NCBI GenBank assembly: GCA_029964075.1
Contig: CM057138.1
Coordinates: forward strand, 13,448,932 to 13,512,931
Direction of reading: 5' to 3'
Origin: Patiria pectinifera
Taxonomy: Eukaryota; Echinodermata; Asteroidea; Valvatida; Asterinidae
DNA length: 64,000 nucleotides
A program made the position numbers and the translations under genes. Numbering within the stretch: the stretch's first letter is position 1; every line of letters starts with the position of its first letter. The notes under the pieces were generated by a model. That model worked only from the letters and a program-made list of their open reading frames with translations, was not told the origin of the DNA and made no database searches. This document shows positions 36,076 through 46,817 of the stretch, piece after piece.

Positions 36076-36869
36076 GAAGGTCAGATGCCACCCCAATTTT
36101 TTGGGTGCGATATGAATTCATGACTTGGCTGTATAATAATAGGTGCAATACGTCTCTTTTGCAATATTGAGGCTTGGGGCACGAAAAAAAAGGCATTTTT
36201 ACGAATAAATATGAAAAGTAGCAAAAATAAGGTAAATAAAGTTCATTGACCTATTAAAGGGTACCAAAGGTAAGATATGATGTCCCCATCTCTAAAAATT
36301 ATTTTCATGTCACAAAGAGCCAACTTTTAGATGTCATGAAATATAGTTGGGTTTTGAATAACAAATCTTATAAATATCTATAATTAGGACGTACAAAGTT
36401 TATTGACGTCCTGTAGATCACCAGAGGTCAGATATGAAATGCCCTACATATGAAAAAATCAAAGCATGAACACCTAACATTCAGATTTGGTCTTGAAAAA
36501 AGTCTAGGTCTTGAAAAAGTTGGGGATTAAAGAGTAAATCATAATAACGATAAATATGTATTCAAAGGTCGTTCACCTCTGGAAGGTCACTAAAGGTCAA
36601 TTTTGTTTTTGCTTTCACACCCGATCTTTATGTTATGGCCTGAAGACCTATGACATAGACTTGGTTCATAGGAAAGTGGTGTTTTCAAGAACAATTCTTA
36701 AATATAGTGAATGTAAAAGTCATTGACCCCTCAAAGGTCACCAGAGGTCAAATATGAAATGTCTCTACATCTGACGATGTTCTCAATGAAATGAAACAAC
36801 CTACGTGCGAAGTTTTAAACTTTAGTCACAAAGTGCAAAATCGTATTACTAATACAGCCGCACTAATAA

Positions 36870-37500
36870 GGCGGCTTAGAACACACTCTCCCGAAAGAAC
36901 TATAAAAAAAAATCGGTTTCGTTTTTTTAAACATATTTGTGAACGAGTATCATCGCATGACGAATAACATATTATTAATTATTTTGTTGGTATGTTTACA
37001 ACAGTCGGGAAGCTATTGAAAGTTTTTCTCGATCGGTGATTGGTTTCCAAGGAAAGCGATGATAATTGATCATGCACCGCACGCAGCAGGGGGGGGTGCT
37101 TCCCTTGCCACCCGCTTTTTAAATCGTAATGATCATGTTTGATCCTTATTAAGTACTAGTTTCTATCGTGATTTATTGTGTGTTTTGTCCGAATGCATGG
37201 ATGGATCTACCACACCACAGTGGCAAATACATTTTGGCTTGAGGAACAAAGCCAGCAAAACTGCACCGTGCTAACCGCTATGGCATACTCCATGACCATA
37301 ATGACCCCTCCCCAGAAAAAAAATAATGATAATAATAATATTAAAAATGCTTTGGGCCTGACCATGGTCGCTTGCACAACAGAGGAACTTTTAGATGTCT
37401 GAAACGCGAGTGCAATGGTTTCAGAATAAGTTATTGAGGTGTCAGATGGAATGTTCCATTCGCCTCGTTAAATGGAACATTCCATTTGTCACCGATAGAA
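36870..37500. other. No gene recognised; intron-like DNA
   Basis: AT-rich with one notable inverted word pair, AATGGAATGTTCCATT near 37447 and AATGGAACATTCCATT near 37473, that can form a hairpin. Open frames of about 60-74 codons have no domain. Confidence 0.45.
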
Positions 37501-37504
37501 AGCA

Positions 37505-38232
37505 ATGTCTCCATTGCAAAGTAAAGCATCCATTAAATGCATTTGTTATGCACCTGCGCAGTTGTGGAAACGAACTATAGCCTGTATTTTTTTGATCCGC
37601 ATAAGGAAAAAACTCCATGTAAAAGTCAGGGTCCTACTATCGGGGCGAGCTAAAGTCCCTAAGGGATAATATTTCCTTTTTGTGCTACGCCAATTTCGTA
37701 CAAATTGAAGACACGCAGCGTGAACGTGTATCCAGTAACCCACTCAAAACGTCACAATATGTCCCTTGTGGTATTACGACAAATCACCGACTGACATGCA
37801 GTCTGGTGTGTATTAAATAAACAAGAAATAAGAGAAAAAAAGATGAGTGTTAGTTCGTGAAACCGAAAAGGCTGCGAAACTGTACATTTTCGTTTTCACT
37901 AAGTAACACTCTTCGATGTATTCAACACGAGGAAAGTGCAACTTCAGGTCAACGCGCGCGCTCATACAACTTGTTACCAGAAGAGTGTTACTTCGTGAAA
38001 ACGTTTTTGCTCACTTATGAGCAGAGTGAGCGCCATGCATTTCAATGGTAAATGGAACTTGAGTGTTATTTCGTGAAAACGAAAATGTACATCAATGTAA
38101 AACAAATTGACAGAAATACAGAATAAATTCGTTACCACCAATGATGTTGTTTCTATCACAGTGTATAATTTAAACCCTTTTTTTTACCGAACCTCCATTG
38201 GAAAAAAAAATGGATTGCTATACACTACTGTC
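37505..38232 (+). repeat. Repeat block A-B (copy 1), permuted relative to 42.4-43.1 kb
   Basis: Segment A (about 37525-38090) is nearly identical to 42493-43058. Segment B (38118-38232; GAATAAATTCGTTACCACC... CTATACACTAC) matches 42378-42491. Here the order is A then B; at 42.4 kb it is B then A. Segment A contains a MITE with TGTACATTTTCGTTTTCAC ends. Confidence 0.7.
37881..38091. mobile_element. 211-bp MITE with TGTACATTTTCGTTTTCAC ends
   Basis: Perfect outer inverted repeat TGTACATTTTCGTTTTCAC at 37881 and its complement ending at 38091, extended by AGTAACACTC / GAGTGTTA with one or two mismatches. A third internal copy of the AGTGTTACTTCGTGAAAACG word lies near 37984. No coding content. 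Confidence 0.65.
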
Positions 38233-38468
38233 TTGAGTGTGTGCGGGGTTCATTGAAAAAAAATGAAATGCCCTTTGATATTGTAATGTAGTGGGGGGTT
38301 TTTTCAGGAAAGTATAAATCATCCGAAATAAGGAAGACACAATGCAGGCTTTCATACCGATTTAATGGCTTCATGAAAAAGACAACACTTAGCACCTGTT
38401 TCATTTTTGTCTTACTTTTTGTTTTGATTTATCTGAAAATGACATCTACTTTTGAAAACTATCAGCAG

Positions 38469-38828
38469 AACAAACCACCACTCCTGACCTAGCCAGCACT
38501 CCGAACCCAACCAACACTCCGGAACCATTTACTTCACCAGAACCAATCACCACTCCAGAACCAACCATCACTCCAGAACCAACCACCACTCCGGTACAAT
38601 CAACCGCCATTACATCAGCTACCACCGTAGATGGAACTCCCACTGCAACACAAACCACCACTCCAGAACAAACCACAACCCAAGAATCAACCAGCACTCC
38701 AGAAACATCCATCCCTCCAGAACCAACCACCACTCCGTTACAATCAACCTCCATTACATCAGCTACCACCGTAGATGGACCTCTCACAACAGCACCAACC
38801 ACTACTCAAGAACCAACCACCACTCCAA
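38469..38828 (+). CDS. Mucin-type exon X4, longest repeat exon of the left group
   Basis: Acceptor ACTATCAGCAG before 38469 and donor A|GTACG after 38828. The length is 360 nt, phase 1-1, coding for about 120 residues. The repeats alternate between TTTPEPT units and a longer module, QSTAITSATTVDGTPT / QSTSITSATTVDGPLT, present twice about 120 nt apart. This shows an internal duplication inside the exon. Thr, Pro, Ser and Glu dominate and there is no Cys. The VDG(T/P) module reappears in weaker form as PEDGPSTTIQTTT in exons X9 and X9-prime, which links the left and right exon groups. Expected to be extracellular and O-glycosylated. Confidence 0.75.
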
Positions 38829-38829
38829 G

Positions 38830-39735
38830 TACGATCACTCCAACCAAATCTATAGTGACATTTTTTTATTGTCAAATTGTATCATTAAAGCTATCTTGAC
38901 TGGCCTTGACGGTTTCGAAATGAAATCCACAGTTTACCTTTTCACTTTCACAGATATATTAATTTCACATTTTTTTTTCATTGAACAAAAAATTTAAAGT
39001 CCTAACACTACTCCATGGCACAGAAATATTTTCATGTACATCTTATTCGTATGCCTATGCAATTTTAAGAGGAAAACGTACTTCAAAGTCATTATTCTTT
39101 TCGTCGTCCGGAATAACAGTTGGACTCGATATTTGAAAAACAAATGTTCGATTGTAGATGCCAAATACTCGTTTGCATAGGCGGTTAATGTTTACTCATA
39201 TTGTGCTTTCGGTTCCTAGTAGAGTGCGATTTTCAAGTCGGTATAGATACCCATGTTTAGGCAGCGCCGGTGGGGTTTTCAGGAAGAAATGTATGGCTTT
39301 TCTATGGGAGCACAATACACAAAACGGAATGAACAGGAATATACACACTCCCCATTTTGTCAAACCACCATGACTTATTTCCTGGACAACTTGTTCATAC
39401 CATGGCAATGATCACAGTTACTTTTATTTGCAGGAATTCGTTAACGGTGTGTAGAATATTCAGATTATGTCTACATTTTGCATAACAGATGACCCCAATT
39501 TTTCAAATTGTACAATATTGTACAAAGCAGGCGTGGAGGGGGGGGGGTAGCAATTTAGAAATGATGCAACTGTCAAGGGACAACTGTCAACAAAGACTGA
39601 CTAAAAAACAAATAGGGAGAGTTTTAAATTGTCTTTCTGTGTCAAACCAGATTCAGGCAATTAATAACCACTTATGAAAATTAAAGTTGGATTCTGTTGC
39701 GTTTTTTTTTTTTCAATTGAAAATCTCAGTTTGAA
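38830..39735. other. Intron, no feature recognised
   Basis: AT-rich intronic DNA between X4 and the minisatellite. Open frames of 62-71 codons have no domain. Confidence 0.5.
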
Positions 39736-40635
39736 AGAGCCACTAATTAAACACTAATTCGTCCTCTAGTTTGTGTTCTCGCTTGAGGAAAGAGCCACTT
39801 ATCAAATACTAACATGCCTTCCTAATAATGTCCTCGTGTGAGTAAAGAACCACTCATCAACAACTATTATGTCCTCTTGTTTGTGTCCTCGCGTAAGGAA
39901 AGAGCCACTACTCAAACACCAACATGCCATCTTGCTAGTGTCCTCGCGTGAGTAAACAATTACTAATCAACCACTATTATATCCTCATGTTTGTGTCCTC
40001 ACGTATAAGGAAAAAGCCAGTAAACAAATACTTGCATGCCATCTTGATTGTGTATGAGTTAAGAGCCACTAGTCAAACACTAGCATGCCCTCTTGGTTCT
40101 TTGTGAGTAAAGAGCCATCAATCAAACACTAAAATGTCTGCGTGCTTATTGTTGTGCGAGTAAAGAGCCGTTCATCAAACAAACGTGCTCTTTTGCTTGT
40201 TTGTTAGTAACGAGCCAATTATTTAACACTTAACATGTCCCGTTAGTTTGAGTCCTCGCGTAAGGAAAGAGCCAGTAATCAACCACTATCTTGCCATCTT
40301 GCTAGTGTCGTCGCGTAAGTAAATAAAACAAACAAAACAAAACAAAACTACTAATCAACCAATAACATGCCCTCTTGCTTGTGTCCTGAGGTAAGAACCA
40401 CTTACCAAGCGCCAACATGTCATCTTGGTTTTGCGGTTGCCACCAATCAAACACTAACGTGCATATGCACTTATTGTTGTGTGATTTAAGAGCCGTTAAT
40501 CTAACAAACGTGCTATCTTGTTTGTGCGTTAGTAAAGAACCACTAATCAAACACATTACATGTCATCTTACTCATGTCCTCCCGTGAGTAAAGAGCCACT
40601 AATTAATCACGAACGTGTTTTTCTGCTTCCTCTGT
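39735..40635 (+). repeat. Minisatellite, about 17 units of ~53 bp
   Basis: Units of 46-57 bp start with GAGCCACTAATCAAACACTA and end with GTGTCCTCGCGTGAGTAAA. In the left part units ending AGGAAA alternate with units ending AGTAAA, giving a two-unit (about 110 bp) higher-order pattern. The array ends about 100 bp before the SEA-domain exon. Three stray units lie at 44255-44420. Confidence 0.8.
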
Positions 40636-40733
40636 AAAGCAGAGAAACCTGTGTATGTTCTTAGGTTACCAAAACTCATGGGATTATTTCTATCTTAAAA
40701 AACATATTATTTTTCCTGGTTTCTGCATTTTAG

Positions 40734-40861
40734 ATGAGACAACGTTTACTGCAACATTTGATATCACTCAAATTGATGGTGTGAATGCTACTTTTGACGA
40801 TGCTTACTTGGATTCTACAACAGAAGAATACAAAAATTTAAGTTTAAGCATCATCAATGCG
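40734..40861 (+). CDS. SEA-like domain, first exon
   Basis: Acceptor TTTCTGCATTTTAG before 40734 and donor G|GTAAGT after 40861. The length is 128 nt, entering in phase 1 and leaving in phase 0. It codes for TFTATFDITQIDGVNATFDD followed by YLDSTTEEYKNLSLSIINA, the typical start of SEA domains: a beta strand (TATFDIT), then a helix with S/T-x-E-Y-x-x-L. It contains two possible N-glycosylation sites (NAT and NLS). SEA domains sit next to mucin repeats in many membrane mucins, which supports joining this exon to X4 and the right-hand exons. It fits no other frame and composition is clearly coding. Confidence 0.75.
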
Positions 40862-41597
40862 GTAAGTATTATGAATATTGCTGAGTCGTCTTGGCCACAC
40901 CGAATAGACTTTGCAGCCCATCAAAGGGAAAGACTTTTTCCACTGTGAGACACGAGTACTGAATCAATGTTTATAGCCTTGGCCCGGGGTCCACTGTTGG
41001 CACCACTAGCTACAATTCCGGCCAAAATGGTTGGGACACTTCCTTAGCCTCCCACGGTCAGCCACTTCCCCACTCCCCTGGTCAATGTTGTTCTCTCTAG
41101 CTTTTGGAGCACACACCGCGCAATGAAATACAACATTGGTCGGGGGCCGGGCCGGGGGCTCAGCGAGATTTGGCCAGATCATTTGTAGATCATTTGTCAC
41201 GGGTGCTGTGTTTGCAAAATCATCTTTTTATAGCATCAAGCGTTTTCAGCAATGCGTCCGAATGTGATGATTCATACGCTTGTGTTTTCACAGTTGGGTT
41301 TGTTGACACATTGATCCCCGAGGGCATCATTGTTGTGTGATTGAATATCAAAGTTTAAAATCAACGGACGCATATTGCAAAAGCGTAGTAAATGCTTTTC
41401 CAATTGGCTAGGAGTTTTCACATGCTAGTATTTCCTGAGAGTTTCTTTGAAATACGTTGAAGCAATAGTTTTAACTGACTAAATGCACAAAACATAACCC
41501 CCCCCCCCCCAAAAAAAAAAAGATTTTGATTTTGACAAAAAATGTTGCAAGCAACTTATTCGTTAATAGTCTATCAATTGTTTTCATTTGTCGATAG
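40862..41597. other. Intron within the SEA-like domain
   Basis: Phase-0 intron of 736 bp between the two SEA-domain exons, GT-AG, with a C-run/A-run at 41500-41520 and no internal gene. Confidence 0.6.
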
Positions 41598-41793
41598 ATC
41601 TCTCTGGAATTCAGTGTAAGGTATTCAGTCAACCAGGTAACAATCGTGGTTGTTTTCAAGTTTGCTGTGAATGCAATCGGAGTGACTTTGGACATCACAA
41701 TTGTCATTGAGATTGACATCAGTGATCTTTTGGATTTAATTCGCATTGCGCTTGAAAAAGCTTGGATCTTCATCAAGAATCTGTTTGCCCAAG
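41598..41793 (+). CDS. SEA-like domain, second exon
   Basis: Acceptor TTGTCGATAG before 41598 and donor G|GTAGGC after 41793. The length is 196 nt, entering in phase 0 and leaving in phase 1. It codes for ISLEFSVRYSVNQVTIVVVF, then KFAVNAIGVTLDITIVIEID and a final helix DLLDLIRIALEKAWIFIKNL. Beta-rich followed by an amphipathic helix matches the second half of a SEA domain. The usual autocleavage motif G-S-(V/I)-V-V is not visible; the corresponding turn reads AIGVTL. So the domain may be a non-cleaving SEA, or a SEA-related fold. It restores phase 1, so downstream mucin-type exons join in frame. Confidence 0.7.
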
Positions 41794-42375
41794 GTAGGCC
41801 TTACTGTGATTAATGTGCTTGGTTTGAATGAACAGTCCTTTCACAGAAATTTTGCGACCTGAACTGTACAAACTCAAAAATATGCGTCAAAGTACGTGTA
41901 TGTCTATTGGATTTAATGCAAAGTATTCACATGATTGTTCATTATGTTTACGATTAAAAGAAGTTGGTATCTTTTATATCTGAAGATGTCGAAATGAAGT
42001 TACAGTACTATGCACGTTTAACTATCAGGATGGTTGTTTATCCCAAGTTTCATTTCATGTAGCTTAGGCCAATTTCTGCTTCCGGTTACCCGCAGCCCGA
42101 AAGACCCTATCAAGTTTACAAATGAAAATAATGTTAGCCGAACATACGCAAACAAAATTTGTGAATACGCCAATCAGCACCAAAAGGAAAATGCAAAAAT
42201 AAGAACCCCCCCCCACAAAAAAACCCACAAACTTGCCCTTGTATACCTCCATTTACCTGTATTGACCTATAAATGTTTTGACAAGCATGTTATCGGAAGC
42301 AGATCATACGTTGCTGACAGTTTTATAAAGAAAAAACAAAGGAAAAAAAATATTGAAAAACGAATTGAGAGAATG
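41794..42375. other. Intron, no feature recognised
   Basis: Intronic DNA after the SEA-like exon. The 116-codon frame at 42034-42384 is Lys/Asn-rich and without domain; I take it as chance. Confidence 0.5.
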
Positions 42376-43060
42376 ACAGAATAAATTCGTTACTACCAAT
42401 GATGTTTTTTTCTATCAAAGTGTATTATTTAAACTTTAATTATTTTGATACCCAACTTCAATTGAAAAACAAATGCATTGCTATACACTACTTAAGCATC
42501 CATTAAATGCATTTGTTATGCACCTGCGCAGTTGTGGAAACGAACTATAGCCTGTATTTTTTTTGATCCGCATAAGGAAAAAACTCCATGTAAAAGTCAG
42601 GGTCCTACTATCGGGGCGAGCTAAAGTCCCTAAGGGATAATATTTCCCTTTTGTGCTACGCCAATTTCGTACAAATTGAAGACACGCAGCGTGAACGTGT
42701 ATCCAGTAACCCACTCAAAACGTCACAATATGTCCCTTGTGGTATTACGACAAATCACCGACTGACATGCAGTCTGGTGTGTATTAAATAAACAAGAAAT
42801 AAGAGAAAAAAACGATGAGTGTTAGTTCGTAAAACCGAAAAGGCTGCGAAACTGTACATTTTCGTTTTCACGAAGTAACACTCTTCGATGTATTCAACAC
42901 GAGGAAAGTGCACTTTCAGGTCAGCGCGCGCGCTCATACAACTTGTTACCAGAAGAGTGTTACTTCGTGAAAACGTTTTTGCTCACTTATGAGCAGAGTG
43001 AGCGCCATGCATTTCAATGGTAAATGGAACTTGAGTGTTACTTCGTGAAAACGAAAATTG
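42376..43060 (+). repeat. Repeat block B-A (copy 2)
   Basis: Segment B at 42378-42491 followed directly by segment A at 42493-43058, the reverse order of the block at 37.5-38.2 kb. A differs from its partner at only about ten positions over 560 bp. It contains the second copy of the TGTACATTTTCG MITE (42853-43058), whose right end is damaged. Confidence 0.7.
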
Positions 43061-43539
43061 TCACTTTTGCGCAAAAGGTGCCATGGATACTTAGCGTAAT
43101 TATTAAAGTAAATCTCTTGAAGCTTTGAAACTTCGTGCAATGGTAGGCCTTGATGAATATTGTTTAAAAATCCAAAAAACTGAAAATCAAAAAAAAAAAT
43201 GGTTTAACACGGTAGAATATTACTTCGTGGTGTCGGTGACGACGTATGGTGATTTTCATATCATTTTCATTTAAGGTGAAATAATCTTTGAGTTGTAACT
43301 TAACTTGCACCAGTAAGTTGTAATTTAATTTTCATTTACATCTTTGTACTGATCCATCAAAAATGGGTCGACCTATTGTCAATACCGCAGGATTAGCTGC
43401 TTGGCTCTCCGAATTCGGCAATATCAAAGCTTTACAGCTTTGACAGCACAATGATAAGCTTTGCATGTATTAAATACCTAGCAAACCTTGCGTGACAAGG
43501 TGTGTTTTTGAATCACAGCTTAAAAAAAAGAACCGGTTT

Positions 43540-44250
43540 TGTGGGTTTGAAAGGTTACGAATACAAAAGCATTGTGAATCCCAGGCCTTATGAGTTCCTT
43601 ATCAAAAATTTTGAATACGCAGCCGTACGCTCAAAACGTCGATTTTTTTTTAATACTTTGACTTATGTGCGACGCGCATCTACCGTACAAGTACAGAATT
43701 CAGCGCGTCCATTGCGTATGAGATGCGTATGAGTTGCGTATGCAGTGCACAACATTATTTTTCGGGCTGCGAATAGGTCAGTATGCAGTGCGCATGCTTA
43801 GCGTATTCCAGACGCACCCGATTTATGCCGAACGTATGCTTGACGCACTTTTGAGCGTATTCCCGCCGCTTTTCCACCGCTCGCCGTTCAGCGTGCGTTG
43901 CATCTGCGCTGCAAGTACGCTATGTATACGTCCAATACAGGCGGCTCATATGCTGACGGGGTGCGTCACGAACACATAGCGTACTCGTAACGCACTCGAC
44001 CGATGCGGGACCGATGCGCTGCGTATTTCTAACTTATGACCTGCGTAACAGCGTACGCAGCGTAGTTTTGTGCATGCCCAAAACTATCCTGCGTACTGGG
44101 CCGTACCATGCGTATATCTGCGTACATAAAACCTACACAAAACGATAGAGATGCATATGAGGTGCGTATTGTGCGTACAACTGCGTATGAAAAAAATGTC
44201 AATGCGCAACTCATGAGGAATTAGGATACGCAGAAGTGTGACAGGGCCCT
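43540..44250. mobile_element. TGCGTA/TACGCA-dense segment, possible MITE
   Basis: The words GCGTA, TGCGTAT and TACGCA occur dozens of times from 43610 to 44240, far above surrounding DNA. The ends resemble each other in inverse: TTATGAGTTCC...GAATACGCAGCC on the left and CAACTCATGAGGAATTAGGATACGCAG on the right, followed by AGGGCCC. This fits a decayed non-autonomous element with CpG-rich internal repeats. No coding sequence is convincing. Confidence 0.5.
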
Positions 44251-44254
44251 ATTG

Positions 44255-44420
44255 TGTCCTTGTGCGAGAAGAGAGCCACTTATAAATCGAACACTCACAT
44301 GTCATCTTGTTTGTGGTCTGTGTGAGTAAAGAAACATTAATCAAACACTAACATTTCCTCTTGCTTCGTCCGCTAGTGAGAAAACTTATCAAACACTATA
44401 CATGCACCTTTTTTTTATTT
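44255..44420 (+). repeat. Three stray units of the 53-bp minisatellite
   Basis: GAGCCACTTATAAATCGAAC, AACATTAATCAAACACTAAC and a third shorter unit match the array at 39.7-40.6 kb, 3.6 kb away. The insertion of blocks between them, or a jump, separated the two. Confidence 0.6.
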
Positions 44421-44551
44421 AAATCGTCTGTTTTGATTGAGAGGCATATAGCGTAAAACCAGACTGTGAGATTGAATAATGTGTTCAAGTTCCATTGATA
44501 AGCCAAAGAACTGCTGTTAACCAAGTCAAAATTCAATTTCCCAATTAATAG

Positions 44552-44740
44552 GTTTTAACCCTAAAAAAGCCGGGGCGGATTCCGCCCCTTAACTTTGCCA
44601 AAAAAAAACTTGTTTTCCCTACATGAACGTTCCTGACTTTTTAGCCTTGAGTCTTGCGCATAATTTGCGACCCAGAACATAAAATTCCCACCATGGGTTA
44701 CCTTGCAGCGAAAAATGTGTTGGCGATGTGCACCCAGAAT
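44552..44740 (-). mobile_element. Truncated relative of the TTAA MITE at 11.1 kb
   Basis: Starts TTAACCCTAAAAAAGCCGGG followed by GGGGCGGATTCCGCCCC, then interior sequence (GACTTTTTAGCCTTGAGTC, TTGCGCATAATTTGCG, ACATAAAATTC) that matches the 11.1-kb copy in inverse order. The other end is missing. Confidence 0.55.
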
Positions 44741-45773
44741 GTAGTGTACACAAACCGGAATTACCATTGGTGCTTATTTTTTTGCTACTTTCTACTCTTC
44801 TTAAATGTATGAAAACTATTTGACATCCCTTCTGGTTAATTTTAATCAAAAGTGCAGTTCTTTAAACAAATAACATTTTTGGGGGGACAACTGAGGGCGC
44901 TGTTGTCGTGATGTCATTTCAGGGAGACAATGTTCAGTTTCAGGGTTTTGTGTTCAAATGTGAATCCAAACAATCTGCGAATTGATAACATTTATGAGAA
45001 AAGTTAGCTGATTAGCTTACTGCCATTTACTAACTTTTTGTGCGCAAACAATTTGCAGCAATATAGTTTTCTGCCTGATATGACATCGCGCTATTTTTCA
45101 TGAATATGGAAATTTGCATTAGCATATGTAAGGATATTCTTGTCGCTGGAATCAGGATCCAGGCACGACCCTCATTTTTTTAGGATAAGGAACTCAAAGA
45201 GTGGACTCAAGTAAATCTTCAAACGCTGATTTATTTCTTCTCCAACTCAAAAGATCCAATCCGTTTAAATATCCAATAAAAAGATCCGACCAATCAAAAA
45301 GATCCAGTCCATAAAAGACTACAAAACCAAAGCAAATAAATAAAATGTACATGTTTATCATTCTTGAATAGATTATATAATTTATAATTATATGTTTGTA
45401 TGCAAAAAAAAGAACATATCATTTAACCATGTCGACACATAAATCTGCTTAAGACTTTTACCCAGACACGATCAAGTCCCCGGTGGATTAATATGCAGAA
45501 AGCGGTGCAGCCCAGAGAGGAGACCCCGAACGCCTATACACTGCTCATCAACGGCAGTCACTGAGTGTCTAAAGCAAAGGCATACACGTACACAACGTAA
45601 TTCATATGTACATGTACATGTAAATGCACATCAAAATACTTGCACTACGCGGTGAATTTGACAGTGCATGTGCACATGTACTTATATGTGTACATGCACG
45701 AGAGTCCACAACGCTCATTGCCAAGTTGGCAACACTTTAATAAATCAGAAAAGCTTTACATCATAAAATAACA

Positions 45774-46022
45774 ATGGCAGGCCGGCAAATAGAGTCCTGT
45801 GCAGTCTTAAAAGTAAGACAAAAGCAGGCTGCTTGCCAAACACGAAAACATTCTGGACATAGTTTAAGCTCCTCTGCAAGCCACGTAGATGACGGCAAGA
45901 GGCCGCCAAAACGCATTGCGGCAGCGCGCATTTCAGACCACATGGGGTGTTCTGTCATTGCAGTTAAACCCACTCTGGATTACTTCACTTGTCTGAAAAA
46001 CACGATACAATGCGTTTTGTGA
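45774..46022 (+). other. 82-codon frame, identical in both duplicate copies
   Basis: The frame begins MAGRQIESCAVLKVRQKQAA and ends LDYFTCLKNTIQCVL. It is identical at protein level at 54872-55120, and I see no base difference across about 300 bp, although other parts of the duplication differ by several percent. No known domain. A minus-strand frame of 70 codons overlaps it and is also identical. It may be a conserved non-coding or coding element, or a gene-conversion tract. I do not claim a protein product. Confidence 0.3.
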
Positions 46023-46727
46023 AGAAACAATGTGAGGAATTCGCCGTTAAACCTCGCCCTCCCATCTGCAGGCGCGATTTACCGGAGGGGGGGGGGGGGT
46101 TGTTAGCTTTAGCTTGCCCCCCAAAAATAATTTCCGTAAAAAAATGCATTAGCAAAAAGAAGGATTGTGATGTACATGCGAACAGTCTCCCCCTAAAGAA
46201 ATAGTCCCGACAAGGGTGCATTTGTAGTTAATAAAGTGTGAATGATTTTAGGTTTTTATTGGCGCTCCCCATCGAAAATATGGCAAGTTTTCATTCAATG
46301 AAAAGCCTGACTTGAAGATCACGCAGCTCGTCATTCGATAATCTAAAAGAAACCATCCATTCTACTATCCCAGCATTTTATGGTATTTTAGCTTCACTCG
46401 TCCCTGTAGAAAGATGCCTTCAAATTAATAGTGTAGTATTGACACTACTAACATTATCCTCACACTAAAATAACTGAATAATTTATATATTTATAATAAC
46501 TGAAGACGTTATTTCTATAAAAGTGTATAATAAATATTATAATCATGTTTTTGTTGTAGGGAGTTATGTGTGTGCGCAGGGAACACAGAAGGAAATGACC
46601 TCTTTAGAAACACTCAAAACACTTTTTTTTTTACCTATTAAATGACGAGAGAAAAATAACAATCACTATCACCAACTATCAGCACCTAATTCTTTCTTGT
46701 ATTTTTGTTTACCAACCACCACTTCAG

Positions 46728-46817
46728 AACCGACCACCACTCAAGAACTGACCACCACTCTAGAGCCAACAACCACTTCAGAACAAACAACCATTTCAGA
46801 ACAGACCACCACTACAG
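46728..46817 (+). CDS. Mucin-type exon X5
   Basis: 90 nt, phase 1-1, acceptor ACCACTTCAG before 46728, donor G|GTACAAT after 46817. It codes for about 30 residues: PTTTQELTTTLEPTTTSEQT followed by TISEQTTTT. The acceptor AG is part of the coding-type repeat ACTTCAGAA, and frame stays open further upstream through TTTACCAACCACC, so the true exon start could be a few codons earlier. Donor GTACAA is weaker than the GTAAGT of X1-X3. First unit of the right-hand array. Confidence 0.65.

Larger units (their letters stand above)
32695..36860. repeat. 4.2-kb imperfect palindrome with ~650-750 bp arms
   Basis: The arms 32695-33440 and 36230-36860 are inverted copies. Each arm is made of 110-130 bp units with TTCATATCTGACCTCTGGTG, ACCTTTxxGAGGTCAATGAA and CACTTTCCTATGACC words. 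A second inverted pair is nested inside (33706-33830 and 35955-36080). Outer ends look like GGGGCTGT and its complement. Related arm units also occur in the introns before X1 and X2. No coding sequence was recognised. Confidence 0.65.

Noticed and set aside
38446-38802. Minus-strand Val/Gly-rich 118-codon frame
   Set aside because: Shadow of exon X4.
39735-40635. CRISPR-like array
   Set aside because: Units are degenerate and contiguous without unique spacers, in a eukaryotic intron; it is a minisatellite.
41500-41521. Regulatory meaning of the C-run/A-run
   Set aside because: Simple homopolymers; nothing further can be supported.
42034-42384. 116-codon Lys/Asn/Ile-rich frame
   Set aside because: AT-rich intron composition, no domain, no homologous copy in the window.
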